Virus record (IMG/VR): IMGVR_UViG_3300046792_000105
Coordinates: 1-27,205 of that record
Length of the DNA stretch: 27,205 nt
Strand: one strand, 5' to 3'
DNA from: a virus
Shown here: one piece after another, positions 6,561-14,380 of the stretch
How the letters are laid out: each line of letters begins with the position of its first letter
Position numbering within the stretch: the stretch's first letter is position 1
Notes under the pieces: generated by a model
Seen by the model: only the letters and a program-made list of their open reading frames with translations
Database searches by the model: none
Told to the model about the DNA's origin: nothing
Made by a program: the position numbers and the translations under genes

Positions 6561-7247
6561 GTGCCGGTGGAAGCCGCCGAACTGACCATGGTCTGCCCGT
6601 CCCGTGGCCGGCCCGGAAATATTGCGGAACTGGCCATCTGCTGGGAGCAGACCGACGCGAAGGCGCGGCTGCTGGTCCTGGTCGATGACGACGACCCGGA
6701 ACTGGACGGCTACCTATCCCAGCATCTCGATGCCGGGATACAGGTGATCGAGGAGCCCCGCCGACTCGGGCCGATCCTCAACTCGGTCATGCCGGCCATC
6801 GCCCAGCACGGCGGAGCGGTCGGGTTCCTGGGCGACGATCACCGGCCACGCACGCCCGGCTGGGACAAGGCCCTGGTGGATGCGCTGCCCGGCGTCGCCT
6901 ACGGCAACGACCTGTTCCAGGGGCGCAACCTGCCGACCGCCGTGGCGATGTCGGCGGGGATTGTGCAGGCGCTGGGATATTTCGTGCCGCCCGGGCTGAT
7001 GCACCTGTATTTCGATGATTTCTGGCTGACCCTCGGGCGCGAACTGGATTCCCTCACCTACCTGGAGGATGTGATCATTGAGCACATGCACCCAGTGGCG
7101 GGCAAGGCCAGCTGGGACGAGGGATATGTGCGGGTGAACTCGGTGCAGCAGTTCAACACCGACTCCGCCACCTACCAGCGATTCATGACCACCCAGTGGC
7201 CCGGCGACCTAGCCCGGCTGCGGGAAGCAGCGTGGCGCGGTGAGTGA
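6561..7247 (+). CDS. GT-A fold glycosyltransferase
   Basis: A 228-residue putative glycosyltransferase. LTMVCPSRGRPGNIAEL (8-24) is the first strand and nucleotide-binding loop, VDDDDPELDGY (41-51) lies on the second, and VGFLGDDHRPRTPGWD (87-102) carries the DXD-type metal site. HLYFDDFWLTLG is near the acceptor region. Start choice is uncertain: GTG 6561, GTG 6567 and ATG 6588 are in frame and none has a Shine-Dalgarno sequence. TAACCT at 6555-6560 makes a leaderless GTG 6567 attractive. First gene of a seven-gene plus-strand run with overlapping ends; it overlaps the next gene by 8 bp. Donor and acceptor unknown. Confidence 0.75.
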   Translation: MPVEAAELTMVCPSRGRPGNIAELAICWEQTDAKARLLVLVDDDDPELDGYLSQHLDAGIQVIEEPRRLGPILNSVMPAIAQHGGAVGFLGDDHRPRTPGWDKALVDALPGVAYGNDLFQGRNLPTAVAMSAGIVQALGYFVPPGLMHLYFDDFWLTLGRELDSLTYLEDVIIEHMHPVAGKASWDEGYVRVNSVQQFNTDSATYQRFMTTQWPGDLARLREAAWRGE

Positions 7248-7866
7248 GTGGAAGCTGTTCGAGGGGCCGGCCCCATACTTCTCCTCCCCGGAATTCTTCG
7301 CGGCCCACCCCTGGGTGCCGCCGGCAAACCAGGCTGGCCACGCGCAGCGGCAGGCAATGGTCGGCGAGATGGTCAGCTTCGTGCTCACGCAACAGGCTGA
7401 CATCAAGTCGCTGACTGACCTCGGCTGCGGCGACGGCAGCCTCCTGCACCTCCTGCGCGGCCTGCCAGTGGAGGCGTGGGGCTACGACCTGGGTGAGGGC
7501 AACCTGAAGCGTGCCGCCGAACTGGGGCTTGACGTGCGCCGGGCGGATATTTTCAGCGGGCTGGAGTACGGTGACCTGCTCATCGCCTCTGAAGTCGTGG
7601 AGCATCTGGCGGAGCCCGAGAAGTTCCTGCGGGGCCTGCCTGACTGCAAAGCACTGATCCTGTCGTCCCCGTCAGCGGAAACCGGTGAATGGCACTATGA
7701 GCATCACGCATGGGCGTGGGATATGCCCGGCTACGCCGACCTAGTGGAACGCTGCGGCTGGCGGGTGCTGGAGCACCGCGAATGTGACGGCGGGGTCAAC
7801 TGGCACGGTGGCGTGACGCGCCAGCAGCGGTTCCAGGCCATCCACGCGGACCGGGCACCACAGTGA
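7240..7866 (+). CDS. Class I SAM-dependent methyltransferase (first of three)
   Basis: A 208-residue Rossmann-fold methyltransferase. Motif I is LTDLGCGDGS (58-67), the acidic end of strand 2 is GYDLGEGN (81-88), and SEVVEHLAEPEKFL (117-130) is the motif typical of Methyltransf_11/23-type small-molecule or sugar methyltransferases. GTG start at 7240 overlaps the upstream stop by 8 bp. Its SEVVEHL segment is matched by SETAEHL in the next gene, so the two are probably tandem paralogues. Methylation of a sugar hydroxyl or amino group on the glycan is likely from context, but the target is not shown by sequence. Confidence 0.82.
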   Translation: MSEWKLFEGPAPYFSSPEFFAAHPWVPPANQAGHAQRQAMVGEMVSFVLTQQADIKSLTDLGCGDGSLLHLLRGLPVEAWGYDLGEGNLKRAAELGLDVRRADIFSGLEYGDLLIASEVVEHLAEPEKFLRGLPDCKALILSSPSAETGEWHYEHHAWAWDMPGYADLVERCGWRVLEHRECDGGVNWHGGVTRQQRFQAIHADRAPQ

Positions 7867-8399
7867 GGGTGCGGCTACGGCCAGCGTGGAGCCGCGATCA
7901 GCTGATGGCGTTCTGCCCCCGTCCTCACGACCACACGCACTGGCCTGACCACATCGTCAGGGTGGACGACACGATCCAGCTGGCCCGGGACATGGGCGTC
8001 CCCTCCGTGGTCGCCGACCTGGCGTGTGGTGACGCGGCGATCGGGCGGGCGCTCGCCCCGGACCGGCTGATCCTCGGCGATTTCGCGTCCGGCTATGAGA
8101 TCACCGGGATGATCGAGGACACCATTGACATGATCGGGCACGTCGGCATGTTCATCTGCTCGGAGACGGCCGAGCATCTGGACGATCCCGACGCGATGAT
8201 GGTGAAGATCCGGGAGAAAGCCGACTCGCTGGTGTTCTCCACCCCGCTCGCGGAGTTCACCGACATTAACCCGCAGCATTACTGGGGCTGGGATCATGAC
8301 GGGGTGCGGGAAATGCTGGAAGCTGCCGGCTGGGTGCCGGAAATTCAGCGGGACGTGCTGCACCCGCTCGCCCACTTCCAGCTGTGGGGGTGCCGGTGA
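7863..8399 (+). CDS. Class I SAM-dependent methyltransferase (second of three)
   Basis: A 178-residue methyltransferase, shorter than usual. Motif I is ADLACGDAAI (51-60), where Ala replaces the usual first Gly, and SETAEHLDDPDAMM (100-113) matches the corresponding segment of the preceding protein. HWPDH and NPQHYWGWDHDGV add His/Trp-rich segments similar in place to the HAWAWDMPGY of its neighbour. GTG at 7863 overlaps the upstream TGA (GTGA). It probably arose by duplication of the preceding gene and may act on a different position of the same sugar. Confidence 0.78.
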   Translation: MRVRLRPAWSRDQLMAFCPRPHDHTHWPDHIVRVDDTIQLARDMGVPSVVADLACGDAAIGRALAPDRLILGDFASGYEITGMIEDTIDMIGHVGMFICSETAEHLDDPDAMMVKIREKADSLVFSTPLAEFTDINPQHYWGWDHDGVREMLEAAGWVPEIQRDVLHPLAHFQLWGCR

Positions 8400-9145
8400 A
8401 CTTCAGCTCACACAATGTTCTGCTGCCAGATGGGACGCAGACTCTCCTGGGCCAGCCGCTGGTAGCAGTGTCCGGCATATGCCAGATGACATTGCGTGCC
8501 CTGGAACTGGAGTTCGGCCCCGGCCCGCGTTCTGGTATCAGTGTGGCGGACCTGGGCTGCCTGGAAGGCGGGTATACCGCCGAGTTCGCCCGCGCCGGGT
8601 ATGACGCATACGGCATCGAGGCCCGGCAGGAAAACTACGACAATGCGGTATGGCTGAAGGATGCGCTCGGGCTTGAGAATCTGGGCTTTTTTCAGGGTGA
8701 TGTCCGTACGCTACTGCTGGGTACGGAGTTCGACGCCGTGTTCTGCTCTGGCCTGCTCTATCACCTCGACGCCCCGGTCGCGTTCCTGAACCTGCTGGGC
8801 AAGGTCACCCGCCGCATGCTGATCCTGCACACGCACTACTCGATGGAGAACGGCCACCCGGAAGACGCCCACCTGCCCTCCGCTAGCTGGTGTGATCCCG
8901 TCCAGTCGCAGCACGAGGGGCGCACCGGGCACTGGTATCACGAAGCGGCTGGCCGGTGGGAAAGCTACGGCAACACTAAATCGTTCTGGCTATGCAAAGA
9001 CGACCTGCTGCTCAGCCTCCACGAGGCTGGGTTCACGGAGGTGTCCGAAGTGCCTGACTGGCGCGGGCCACTAGGTACCCAGACGGTCCAGGGGTCAGGC
9101 GGTGCCTACCCCGACCATGGCATGTTCGTGGCGGTCAAACCATGA
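8396..9145 (+). CDS. Class I SAM-dependent methyltransferase (third of three)
   Basis: A 249-residue methyltransferase of a different subtype from its two neighbours. Motif I is ADLGCLEGGY (51-60), followed by YGIEARQENYDNA, where Glu binds the SAM ribose, and FCSGLLYHLDAPVAFLNLL, the post-motif II segment. The LHTHYS strand and a long C-terminal insert suggest a specific acceptor. I prefer GTG 8396, which overlaps the previous stop as GTGA and has GGGGG 5 nt upstream; in-frame GTGs at 8384 and 8390 are alternatives. The stop overlaps the epimerase ATG (ATGA). Glycan methylation is inferred from neighbours. Confidence 0.8.
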   Translation: MNFSSHNVLLPDGTQTLLGQPLVAVSGICQMTLRALELEFGPGPRSGISVADLGCLEGGYTAEFARAGYDAYGIEARQENYDNAVWLKDALGLENLGFFQGDVRTLLLGTEFDAVFCSGLLYHLDAPVAFLNLLGKVTRRMLILHTHYSMENGHPEDAHLPSASWCDPVQSQHEGRTGHWYHEAAGRWESYGNTKSFWLCKDDLLLSLHEAGFTEVSEVPDWRGPLGTQTVQGSGGAYPDHGMFVAVKP

Positions 9146-10089
9146 AGGCGCTGATCACCGGCCACTGTGGTTTCATCGGCTGGCATTTCAGGACCAGACT
9201 GGAAGCTGACGGCTGGGAGGTGGACGGCTGTGACATCGCTGCCACCAAGCCCCGTGATGCCCGCGACCTGTTCCGGCGTGATACCGGCCATTATGACCTG
9301 GTGGTGCATTGCGCTGCCGTCGTTGGTGGCCGGCAGGTGATCGAGCACACGCCACTCGACCAGGCGGTCAACCTCGAACTTGACGCGGCCCTGTTCCAGT
9401 GGGCGCTGCGCACCCGTCCCGGCCGGGTGATCTACTTCTCCTCCTCCGCCGCCTATCCGGAGCGTATCCAGCGCAGCGGCCGGATACGGCTCAGCGAGGA
9501 CATGATCGACCTGGATGCCCCCGCCTTGCCGGATGAGCTGTATGGCTGGGTGAAGCTGACGGGCGAGCGGCTGGCCCGGCTCGCCCGGCGCGAAGGGCTC
9601 CCGGTGACGGTGGTGCGCCCGTTCTCGGGCTATGGCGAAGACCAGGACACCGACTACCCGTTCGGTGCGTTCACTGACCGTGCCCGCCGCCATGAAGACC
9701 CGTTCACCATCTGGGGCGACGGGCAGCAGGCCCGCGACTTCGTCCACGTCGATGACGTGGTGAGCGCCACCCTGGCCGTGGCGGAAGCAGACATCGAGGA
9801 GCCCGTTAACATCGGCTGGGGTGAGCCGGTGACGATGAAGGAACTTGCACAGCGGTTCACTAAGGCGGCCGGCTACACGCCGGGATTTAAACTGAAGACA
9901 GGTGCGCCGGCTGGGGTCGGTTACCGCGTCGCTGACCCGGGCCGGATGCGGAAGTTTTACCAGCCGCGTGTCACCCTCGATGAGGGCATACGCCGCGCCC
10001 TGGGAGAATTATGGACCCGCTGGTCTCGGTCATCAGCCCGACCTGGCAGCGGCACGAGTGGCTGTTCGATCGCTGCATCGCCTCGGTGA
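9142..10089 (+). CDS. NAD-dependent nucleotide-sugar epimerase/dehydratase (extended SDR)
   Basis: A 315-residue extended short-chain dehydrogenase. TGHCGFIG (6-13) is the glycine-rich NAD-binding motif, YFSSSAAYP (98-106) supplies the catalytic Ser, YGWVK (134-138) is the Tyr-xxx-Lys pair, and VVRPFSGYG plus ARDFVHVDDV are typical of NDP-sugar epimerases of the WcaG/GalE type. It would epimerise or dehydrate an NDP-sugar for the adjacent transferases. Starts ATGA-coupled to the upstream gene. Normal family end is near residue 290; the last 25 residues (from WTRWS) are basic, unlike the family, and lie out of frame over the first 79 bp of the next gene. This suggests a lost stop codon. Confidence 0.85.
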   Translation: MKALITGHCGFIGWHFRTRLEADGWEVDGCDIAATKPRDARDLFRRDTGHYDLVVHCAAVVGGRQVIEHTPLDQAVNLELDAALFQWALRTRPGRVIYFSSSAAYPERIQRSGRIRLSEDMIDLDAPALPDELYGWVKLTGERLARLARREGLPVTVVRPFSGYGEDQDTDYPFGAFTDRARRHEDPFTIWGDGQQARDFVHVDDVVSATLAVAEADIEEPVNIGWGEPVTMKELAQRFTKAAGYTPGFKLKTGAPAGVGYRVADPGRMRKFYQPRVTLDEGIRRALGELWTRWSRSSARPGSGTSGCSIAASPR

Positions 10090-10631
10090 AGGCGCAGGAG
10101 TACCGCAACATCGAGCATGTGATCGTCTCCGATGGTCCCGACCCGGAGCTGGCCGGACTGATCGCCCAGATGGAGATGCCGGAAAACTATTCGCTGATCT
10201 TCGAGCAGATGTCCCCCAACCCGGACCCCCGGTGGGGGACGCGCGCCCGGCTCCGTGGCCTGGAACTGGCCACGGCTAACCTGATCGCCTACCTCGATGA
10301 CGACGATTCCTACCGGCCGGACCATTGCGCCCAGCTGGTGCGGGCACTGGAACGCCATCCCGAGGCAGGGTTCGCCTACACCCAGATGGCCAGCCACGGC
10401 GGCGTCATCGAGAAAGAGGCCATGGCTATCATCGGCTCGGGCGACCTCGGCCCGTGCTCTATCGGCACGCCCATGATCATGCACCGCCGGGAGCTGCTGG
10501 AAATCTCCACCTGGGGACCGCCCGACTCGATGGAAGACTGGAGGCTGGTGAACCGGTGGATGGAACGGGGCGTCAAGGCCGAGTTCATTCCGTGGGTGAC
10601 AGTGGACGTGTGGCCCAGTGCTTACCGCTGA
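10011..10631 (+). CDS. Family 2 glycosyltransferase
   Basis: A 206-residue GT2 enzyme. VSVISPTWQRHEWLFDRCIASVKAQ (5-29) is the standard opening, HVIVSDGPDPEL follows, and LIAYLDDDDSYRPDH (91-105) carries the DXD metal site. MEDWRLVNRWMERG near 176-189 is in the place of the GT2 ED catalytic base region. No transmembrane segments, so it is a cytoplasmic transferase. It begins within the unusual C-terminal extension of the epimerase (79-bp overlap); ATG 10011 follows GGGAGA about 6 nt upstream. Overlaps the next gene by 14 bp. Confidence 0.85.
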   Translation: MDPLVSVISPTWQRHEWLFDRCIASVKAQEYRNIEHVIVSDGPDPELAGLIAQMEMPENYSLIFEQMSPNPDPRWGTRARLRGLELATANLIAYLDDDDSYRPDHCAQLVRALERHPEAGFAYTQMASHGGVIEKEAMAIIGSGDLGPCSIGTPMIMHRRELLEISTWGPPDSMEDWRLVNRWMERGVKAEFIPWVTVDVWPSAYR

Positions 10632-11649
10632 GCCCCTGTCGGTGTGGGGTATACATGACGCCCAGGCCGAGGGCAACCCGATGCCGACCGGCTGCGGCTA
10701 CTTCCGCATCAAGCTGCCGCTGGAGCAGCTCGGTGCGCACGGGTGGAAGGTGCACGCCCAGGCATTCACCCCACCCGCTGAGGTGGCGAACTACCGGCTG
10801 ATCGTGGGCGAGCGGCTGGACCGTCCTCAGGTGCTCGGGGCCTGGCGACGGCTGCGGCAGAATCACCGCCTCGCCTACGAGATAGACGACAACATATGGA
10901 ACGTCGATGTGACGAACTTCAGCGCCTACAGCGTGTTCACCCGTTACTCGGTCATCGACGCGGTTGAAAGCTCAATCACCGCCTCCGACCTGGTGACCGT
11001 GACCACCGAGCCGCTGGCTGAGGCGGTCCGTGAACATACCAATCATCCCAACGTGAAGGTGATCGGGAACTATCTGCCCGCCTCGGTGCTGACCCTCGAA
11101 CGCAAACGCCGCGATCATGTGACGATCGGCTACGCCGGCGGGTCGAGTCACGCCATGGACGTCTCGATGGTTGCCACGACGGTGCGCAAGGTGCTCGACC
11201 GTGATCCCAGCCTGCGGCTGCACATCGTGGGCGTGGACTACCGGCCCACCTTCGGCCACAACCACGCCTACCACACCCGATGGGTGGATGACCCGGCTGA
11301 GTATTGCCTGAGCATGGGCGAGAACCTGGATTTCGACATCGGGCTCGCGCCGCTCGCGGCCACCCGGTTCAACGAGTCGAAGAGCCACCTGAAGGCGCTC
11401 GAATACGCGGCGATGGGCATCCCCGTCGTCGCCTCCGACTTCGGCCCCTACCCGGGGTTCGTGGTGGACGGCGTCACCGGGTTCCTGGTGCGCAGCAAAA
11501 GCGAATGGCGGGACCGTATCCGTGAGCTGGTGGCTGATGCTGACCTGCGTGAGAGCATGGGGGCCAAAGCCCGCGAGCTGGCTGCCCAGCATACGATCGA
11601 GGGCAACTGGGATAAGTGGGCCGCCGCCTACCAGGAGGTATTGCAGTGA
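10618..11649 (+). CDS. Family 4 glycosyltransferase (GT-B fold)
   Basis: A 343-residue GT-B enzyme. VTIGYAGGSSHAMDV in the middle is the start of the C-terminal Rossmann domain, and SHLKALEYAAMGIPVVASDFGPYPGFVVDGVTGFLV carries the GT4 E-x7-E type donor-binding motif. The N-terminal half (CGYFRIKLPLEQLGAHGW, AYEIDDNIW) fits the acceptor domain. The start is uncertain: GTG 10618 overlaps the previous gene by 14 bp, and GTG 10639 is also in frame. Last enzyme of the plus-strand glycan run, with its stop overlapping the next GTG as GTGA. Specificity unknown. Confidence 0.85.
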   Translation: MLTAEPLSVWGIHDAQAEGNPMPTGCGYFRIKLPLEQLGAHGWKVHAQAFTPPAEVANYRLIVGERLDRPQVLGAWRRLRQNHRLAYEIDDNIWNVDVTNFSAYSVFTRYSVIDAVESSITASDLVTVTTEPLAEAVREHTNHPNVKVIGNYLPASVLTLERKRRDHVTIGYAGGSSHAMDVSMVATTVRKVLDRDPSLRLHIVGVDYRPTFGHNHAYHTRWVDDPAEYCLSMGENLDFDIGLAPLAATRFNESKSHLKALEYAAMGIPVVASDFGPYPGFVVDGVTGFLVRSKSEWRDRIRELVADADLRESMGAKARELAAQHTIEGNWDKWAAAYQEVLQ

Positions 11650-11921
11650 AGGTGAAGCTGATCCAGCAGATGAGCGGCCCCCGCTACGACGGCCGGGACT
11701 GGCCAGACTTTGGTGTCGAGTTCGAGGTGCCCGACGCCGAAGGCCGGGATCTGTGTGCCGGCGGAATCGCGGTGCCGGTGGTGGAGGAGCGCAAGGTGGA
11801 AATCGCCGCGCCGCCGCCTGACCCCACCGTGGAGGTGCGGGCCGAGCCCGAGCCGCCTGTGGAGGAGCCAATCCGGCGTGGCCCAGGCCGGCCTCCGGGC
11901 AGCCTCAACAAGCCGAAGTGA
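11646..11921 (+). CDS. Small protein with C-terminal AT-hook-like motif
   Basis: A 91-residue protein. Residues 1-45 (KVKLIQQMSGPRYDGRDWPDFGVEFEVPDAEG) look like a small beta domain, a Pro/Glu-rich linker follows, and the end is RRGPGRPPGSLNKPK, where the GRPPG core is an AT-hook-like minor-groove-binding element. GTG at 11646 overlaps the upstream stop (GTGA). Such small acidic-to-basic proteins are seen near head genes in actinobacterial phages, but no function is known to me. DNA binding is inferred from the short motif only. Confidence 0.65.
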   Translation: MKVKLIQQMSGPRYDGRDWPDFGVEFEVPDAEGRDLCAGGIAVPVVEERKVEIAAPPPDPTVEVRAEPEPPVEEPIRRGPGRPPGSLNKPK

Positions 11922-11999
11922 GTGCGGGCCACACTGGACCCGATGCGTTAAGCTGATCAGCGAAGGGCCGCGCCCATCGAGTTCAGTGGAGCCTGAACC
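11922..11999 (+). promoter_or_regulatory. Intergenic leader: TAAGCT box and hairpin presenting the Shine-Dalgarno
   Basis: TAAGCT (11949-11954) is a -10-like hexamer similar to the TAAGAT boxes of the two conserved leaders. Just before ATG 12000, GTTCAG (11981-11986) pairs perfectly with CTGAAC (11993-11998), leaving TGGAGC in the loop. The GGAG in this loop is the best Shine-Dalgarno candidate, about 8 nt from the ATG. No -35 is obvious. Confidence 0.4.
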
Positions 12000-12515
12000 A
12001 TGGCACTTGCGCGGGCCTACAAGGTTGGTGTCTTCGACACCTCGACGCCCCTCGCCACGGGCGCGACCGATACGGTGACGACCCCCATCCCGATTCTGTA
12101 CGGGGTGACGACCTCGACGGCGGACTGCTACATCTCCTGCGTCCGGGGCAGCGTCCTGGGTGCGGCAACGTTCCCGGCGAACGCTTCGGTGACGCTGTCG
12201 CTGAACATCAACACGGGCTCGCAGGCCGGCGGGCAGACGGCGCTGGCCCGGCAGCTCACGGGCAACGCGCTCGCCTCCAACATCTTGTGGAAGACGGCGG
12301 GCGGCACCACGGCGGCGGCGATCACCGGCCTGACGATGACCACCGAACTGTGGGCGCAGAACATCCCATTCACGGCGGGCAGCAACTGGGGCGAGTGGTT
12401 CACGCCGGGGTTCGAGATCCCGATCCCGATCTCCACCCAGTTCGCGCTGTTCGTCACCGCGACCTCGGCTGGTACTGGCACCACGTTCCACGGCGAAGTC
12501 GAATACACCGAGTAA
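12000..12515 (+). CDS. Beta-rich putative phage structural protein
   Basis: A 171-residue protein of unknown family. It is Thr/Ala/Gly-rich with regularly alternating hydrophobic strands (SVTLSLNIN, FALFVTATSA, FHGEVEYTE) and no charged helices, as in jelly-roll or fibre-type virion proteins. The final VEYTE strand is like the end of many phage head-fibre or decoration proteins. Two similar-looking proteins are adjacent (this one and the gene from 12519). The assignment as structural rests on composition and position among virion genes. Confidence 0.65.
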   Translation: MALARAYKVGVFDTSTPLATGATDTVTTPIPILYGVTTSTADCYISCVRGSVLGAATFPANASVTLSLNINTGSQAGGQTALARQLTGNALASNILWKTAGGTTAAAITGLTMTTELWAQNIPFTAGSNWGEWFTPGFEIPIPISTQFALFVTATSAGTGTTFHGEVEYTE

Positions 12516-12518
12516 TCC

Positions 12519-13136
12519 GTGTCTTTCCTGACTGGCACCCAGGCCGAGCTGCTATATTCAATGCCCGCGTCGGGCTCGGCGGTCACCGCTGCCGTGATAA
12601 CGGTGATGTCGGGCAGCACGGCGGCGAACCCGGCGTACGCTCTGCCCGCGAACTATTTCAGCGTGCAGAGCGGTACGACGCCGGGGAAAGCGCTGCTGCT
12701 GAAGGGCGGCGGGTCGTGGGCTACCGCTACCGCCGCGCGTACCACCGCCTTCACGGTGGGCCTGGACACCACCGCCGGCACGCTGGGAATCACTCTCGCC
12801 AAAACAGGCACGCTGACTACCGTTGTCCAGGCCACTGCCGCCGCGTTCGACTTCGAGGTACTGGTCACGATGACCGCGCAGGGCGTCGGCGCGACGGCGG
12901 GCACCCTCAATGCGGTCGGCTGGGTGGAATACGGTGTCGCCAACAATGCCGCCACAGGCACGTTCGGTACCTACAGCAGCAACAACGCATCACGGTTCAT
13001 GATCGGCACCCCGCAGACGGCGGTCACGTTCAACACGCTGACCTCGTATTACCTGGAAGTGTTCAACACGTGGGACGCGACCACGAACGCGCCGACGACC
13101 ACCCTTACAAACTTTTACGTCTTCGGCCTACTCTGA
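12519..13136 (+). CDS. Beta-rich putative phage structural protein
   Basis: A 205-residue Thr/Ala/Gly-rich protein, almost free of Lys and Arg and probably all-beta. FDFEVLVTMTAQGVGATAGTLNAVGWVEYG and TNFYVFGLL are strand-like, and the pattern is common in phage appendage proteins with a jelly-roll fold. GTG at 12519 is 3 nt after the preceding stop, with no clear Shine-Dalgarno, so it is probably translated by reinitiation. Its many Thr/Ser side chains make it a possible glycan acceptor, but that is speculation. No enzyme motif. Confidence 0.65.
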   Translation: MSFLTGTQAELLYSMPASGSAVTAAVITVMSGSTAANPAYALPANYFSVQSGTTPGKALLLKGGGSWATATAARTTAFTVGLDTTAGTLGITLAKTGTLTTVVQATAAAFDFEVLVTMTAQGVGATAGTLNAVGWVEYGVANNAATGTFGTYSSNNASRFMIGTPQTAVTFNTLTSYYLEVFNTWDATTNAPTTTLTNFYVFGLL

Positions 13137-13153
13137 CCCGTAAGGGGGTAGTC

Positions 13154-14377
13154 ATGGTTATACGGAAGATCCTCGTGCTGACGACCCCGCTGCTGGTACT
13201 GCTGACCTTCTGTCTGCCCGCTGCGCAGGCTGATATCGGCACGACCCTGTATGACACCGGCCACGCAACGGTGTCCCAGATCCCATCCAATGCACAGATG
13301 GTGGCGGGCGGGGACGCTTGGACGCCGGCCGACTATGCCATGTTCCCGAATGCACAGCACGTCCACATTTCCTGTACCGGCACCAACTACACTGCCGAGG
13401 TCGTCGACTTCGAGACCAAGTGCGTGTTCACCCAGTCGGCGCTGGTGAACTGGGTGCAGCAGCATCAGGCCCTCGGCCTCGGCCCAGGCACCGTCTACAC
13501 CAATCACAACAACATCGCCACCGTGCAGGCCGACCTGGCCGGCTTCAGCTACTACTTCTGGGTGGCCGACCAGACCGGGACAAAGCACACCTACAACGGC
13601 CCGTCCAACGAGATCGCCACCCAGTGGTGCGGTTACGGCAGCGGCACCGACAACTGCCCCGGCTTCCCCGGCACTGACAAGATAGATGAATCGCTGGTAA
13701 CCAATCCAGCGGCGCTGTCAACAGTGAACGTGCCAGTGCTTCGCGGTGAGACCTTGCAGAACAGCGGCACCGGAAATACCGGGTCCACTATCACCGTCAA
13801 TCTGCCAAGTGGCATCCAGGTGGGCGACATGCTCGTCATCTGGATGACATGGAACGGCACCAGCACCAATCCCACCCTCACGGGCTGGACGGGTTACACC
13901 AAGGTCACGAACACAATCGGGATCAAGATGTTCACCCGGGTAGCGGACGGTACCGAGGGGTCGAGTGTGAGTATCGGCTTCGCGCCCGGGTTCAACGAGT
14001 CGCTGATAGCCGCCGACTACGCAGGAGTCAGCTCGGTGACCCCGCTTGATCCGGTGCCACCCAGTTCCGGTCAGATCAACAACGCGAGCACCACCATCAC
14101 GGTTCCCGGCGTGACCACCACGATAGCCAACGATGAGCTGGTGTGGTTCGGCGCGACCACTGGGCCATCCGGGGCCACTCCCGGCGTGATAACCGTCCCG
14201 TCCGGGTTCACCACAGAATCGGCCCAGAACAACACCAGCAATACGATAGGCCGTAACGAGGGCACGATCCTGGCAGACCAGGAACTGGCGACGGCGGGCG
14301 CGACCGGGAACGAGAACGGCGCTTCGTCTACGTCGGTGGTCAACGCTGGCGTGCTGGTGTCGCTCGCCGGCCCGTAA
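13154..14377 (+). CDS. Secreted protein: glycosidase-like domain plus beta-sandwich domain
   Basis: A 407-residue protein. Residues 1-26 form a Sec signal peptide (basic RK, hydrophobic core, AQA cleavage site before Asp27). Residues about 30-185 resemble the GH25/DUF1906-type TIM-barrel domain also seen in the gene at 20521: an opening LYDTG strand, a Tyr/Asn-rich VYTNHNN strand and FSYYFWVAD. Residues about 190-407 form a beta-sandwich of the kind found in phage appendages (VGDMLVIWMTWNG, LTGWTGYTKV, IAADYAGVSSV, TTTIANDELVWFGATTG). ATG 13154 has GGGGG 6-7 nt upstream. A signal peptide is unusual on a late structural-cluster product; it may be exported to act on, or anchor at, the host surface. 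Catalytic residues could not be assigned. Confidence 0.7.
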   Translation: MVIRKILVLTTPLLVLLTFCLPAAQADIGTTLYDTGHATVSQIPSNAQMVAGGDAWTPADYAMFPNAQHVHISCTGTNYTAEVVDFETKCVFTQSALVNWVQQHQALGLGPGTVYTNHNNIATVQADLAGFSYYFWVADQTGTKHTYNGPSNEIATQWCGYGSGTDNCPGFPGTDKIDESLVTNPAALSTVNVPVLRGETLQNSGTGNTGSTITVNLPSGIQVGDMLVIWMTWNGTSTNPTLTGWTGYTKVTNTIGIKMFTRVADGTEGSSVSIGFAPGFNESLIAADYAGVSSVTPLDPVPPSSGQINNASTTITVPGVTTTIANDELVWFGATTGPSGATPGVITVPSGFTTESAQNNTSNTIGRNEGTILADQELATAGATGNENGASSTSVVNAGVLVSLAGP

Positions 14378-14380
14378 ATC

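Noticed and set aside
12287-13153. Upstream extension of the signal-peptide protein to a start at 12287
   Set aside because: It overlaps two sensible genes in another frame, and its residues are His/Arg/Gly-rich. The Shine-Dalgarno and the signal peptide at 13154 fix the start.
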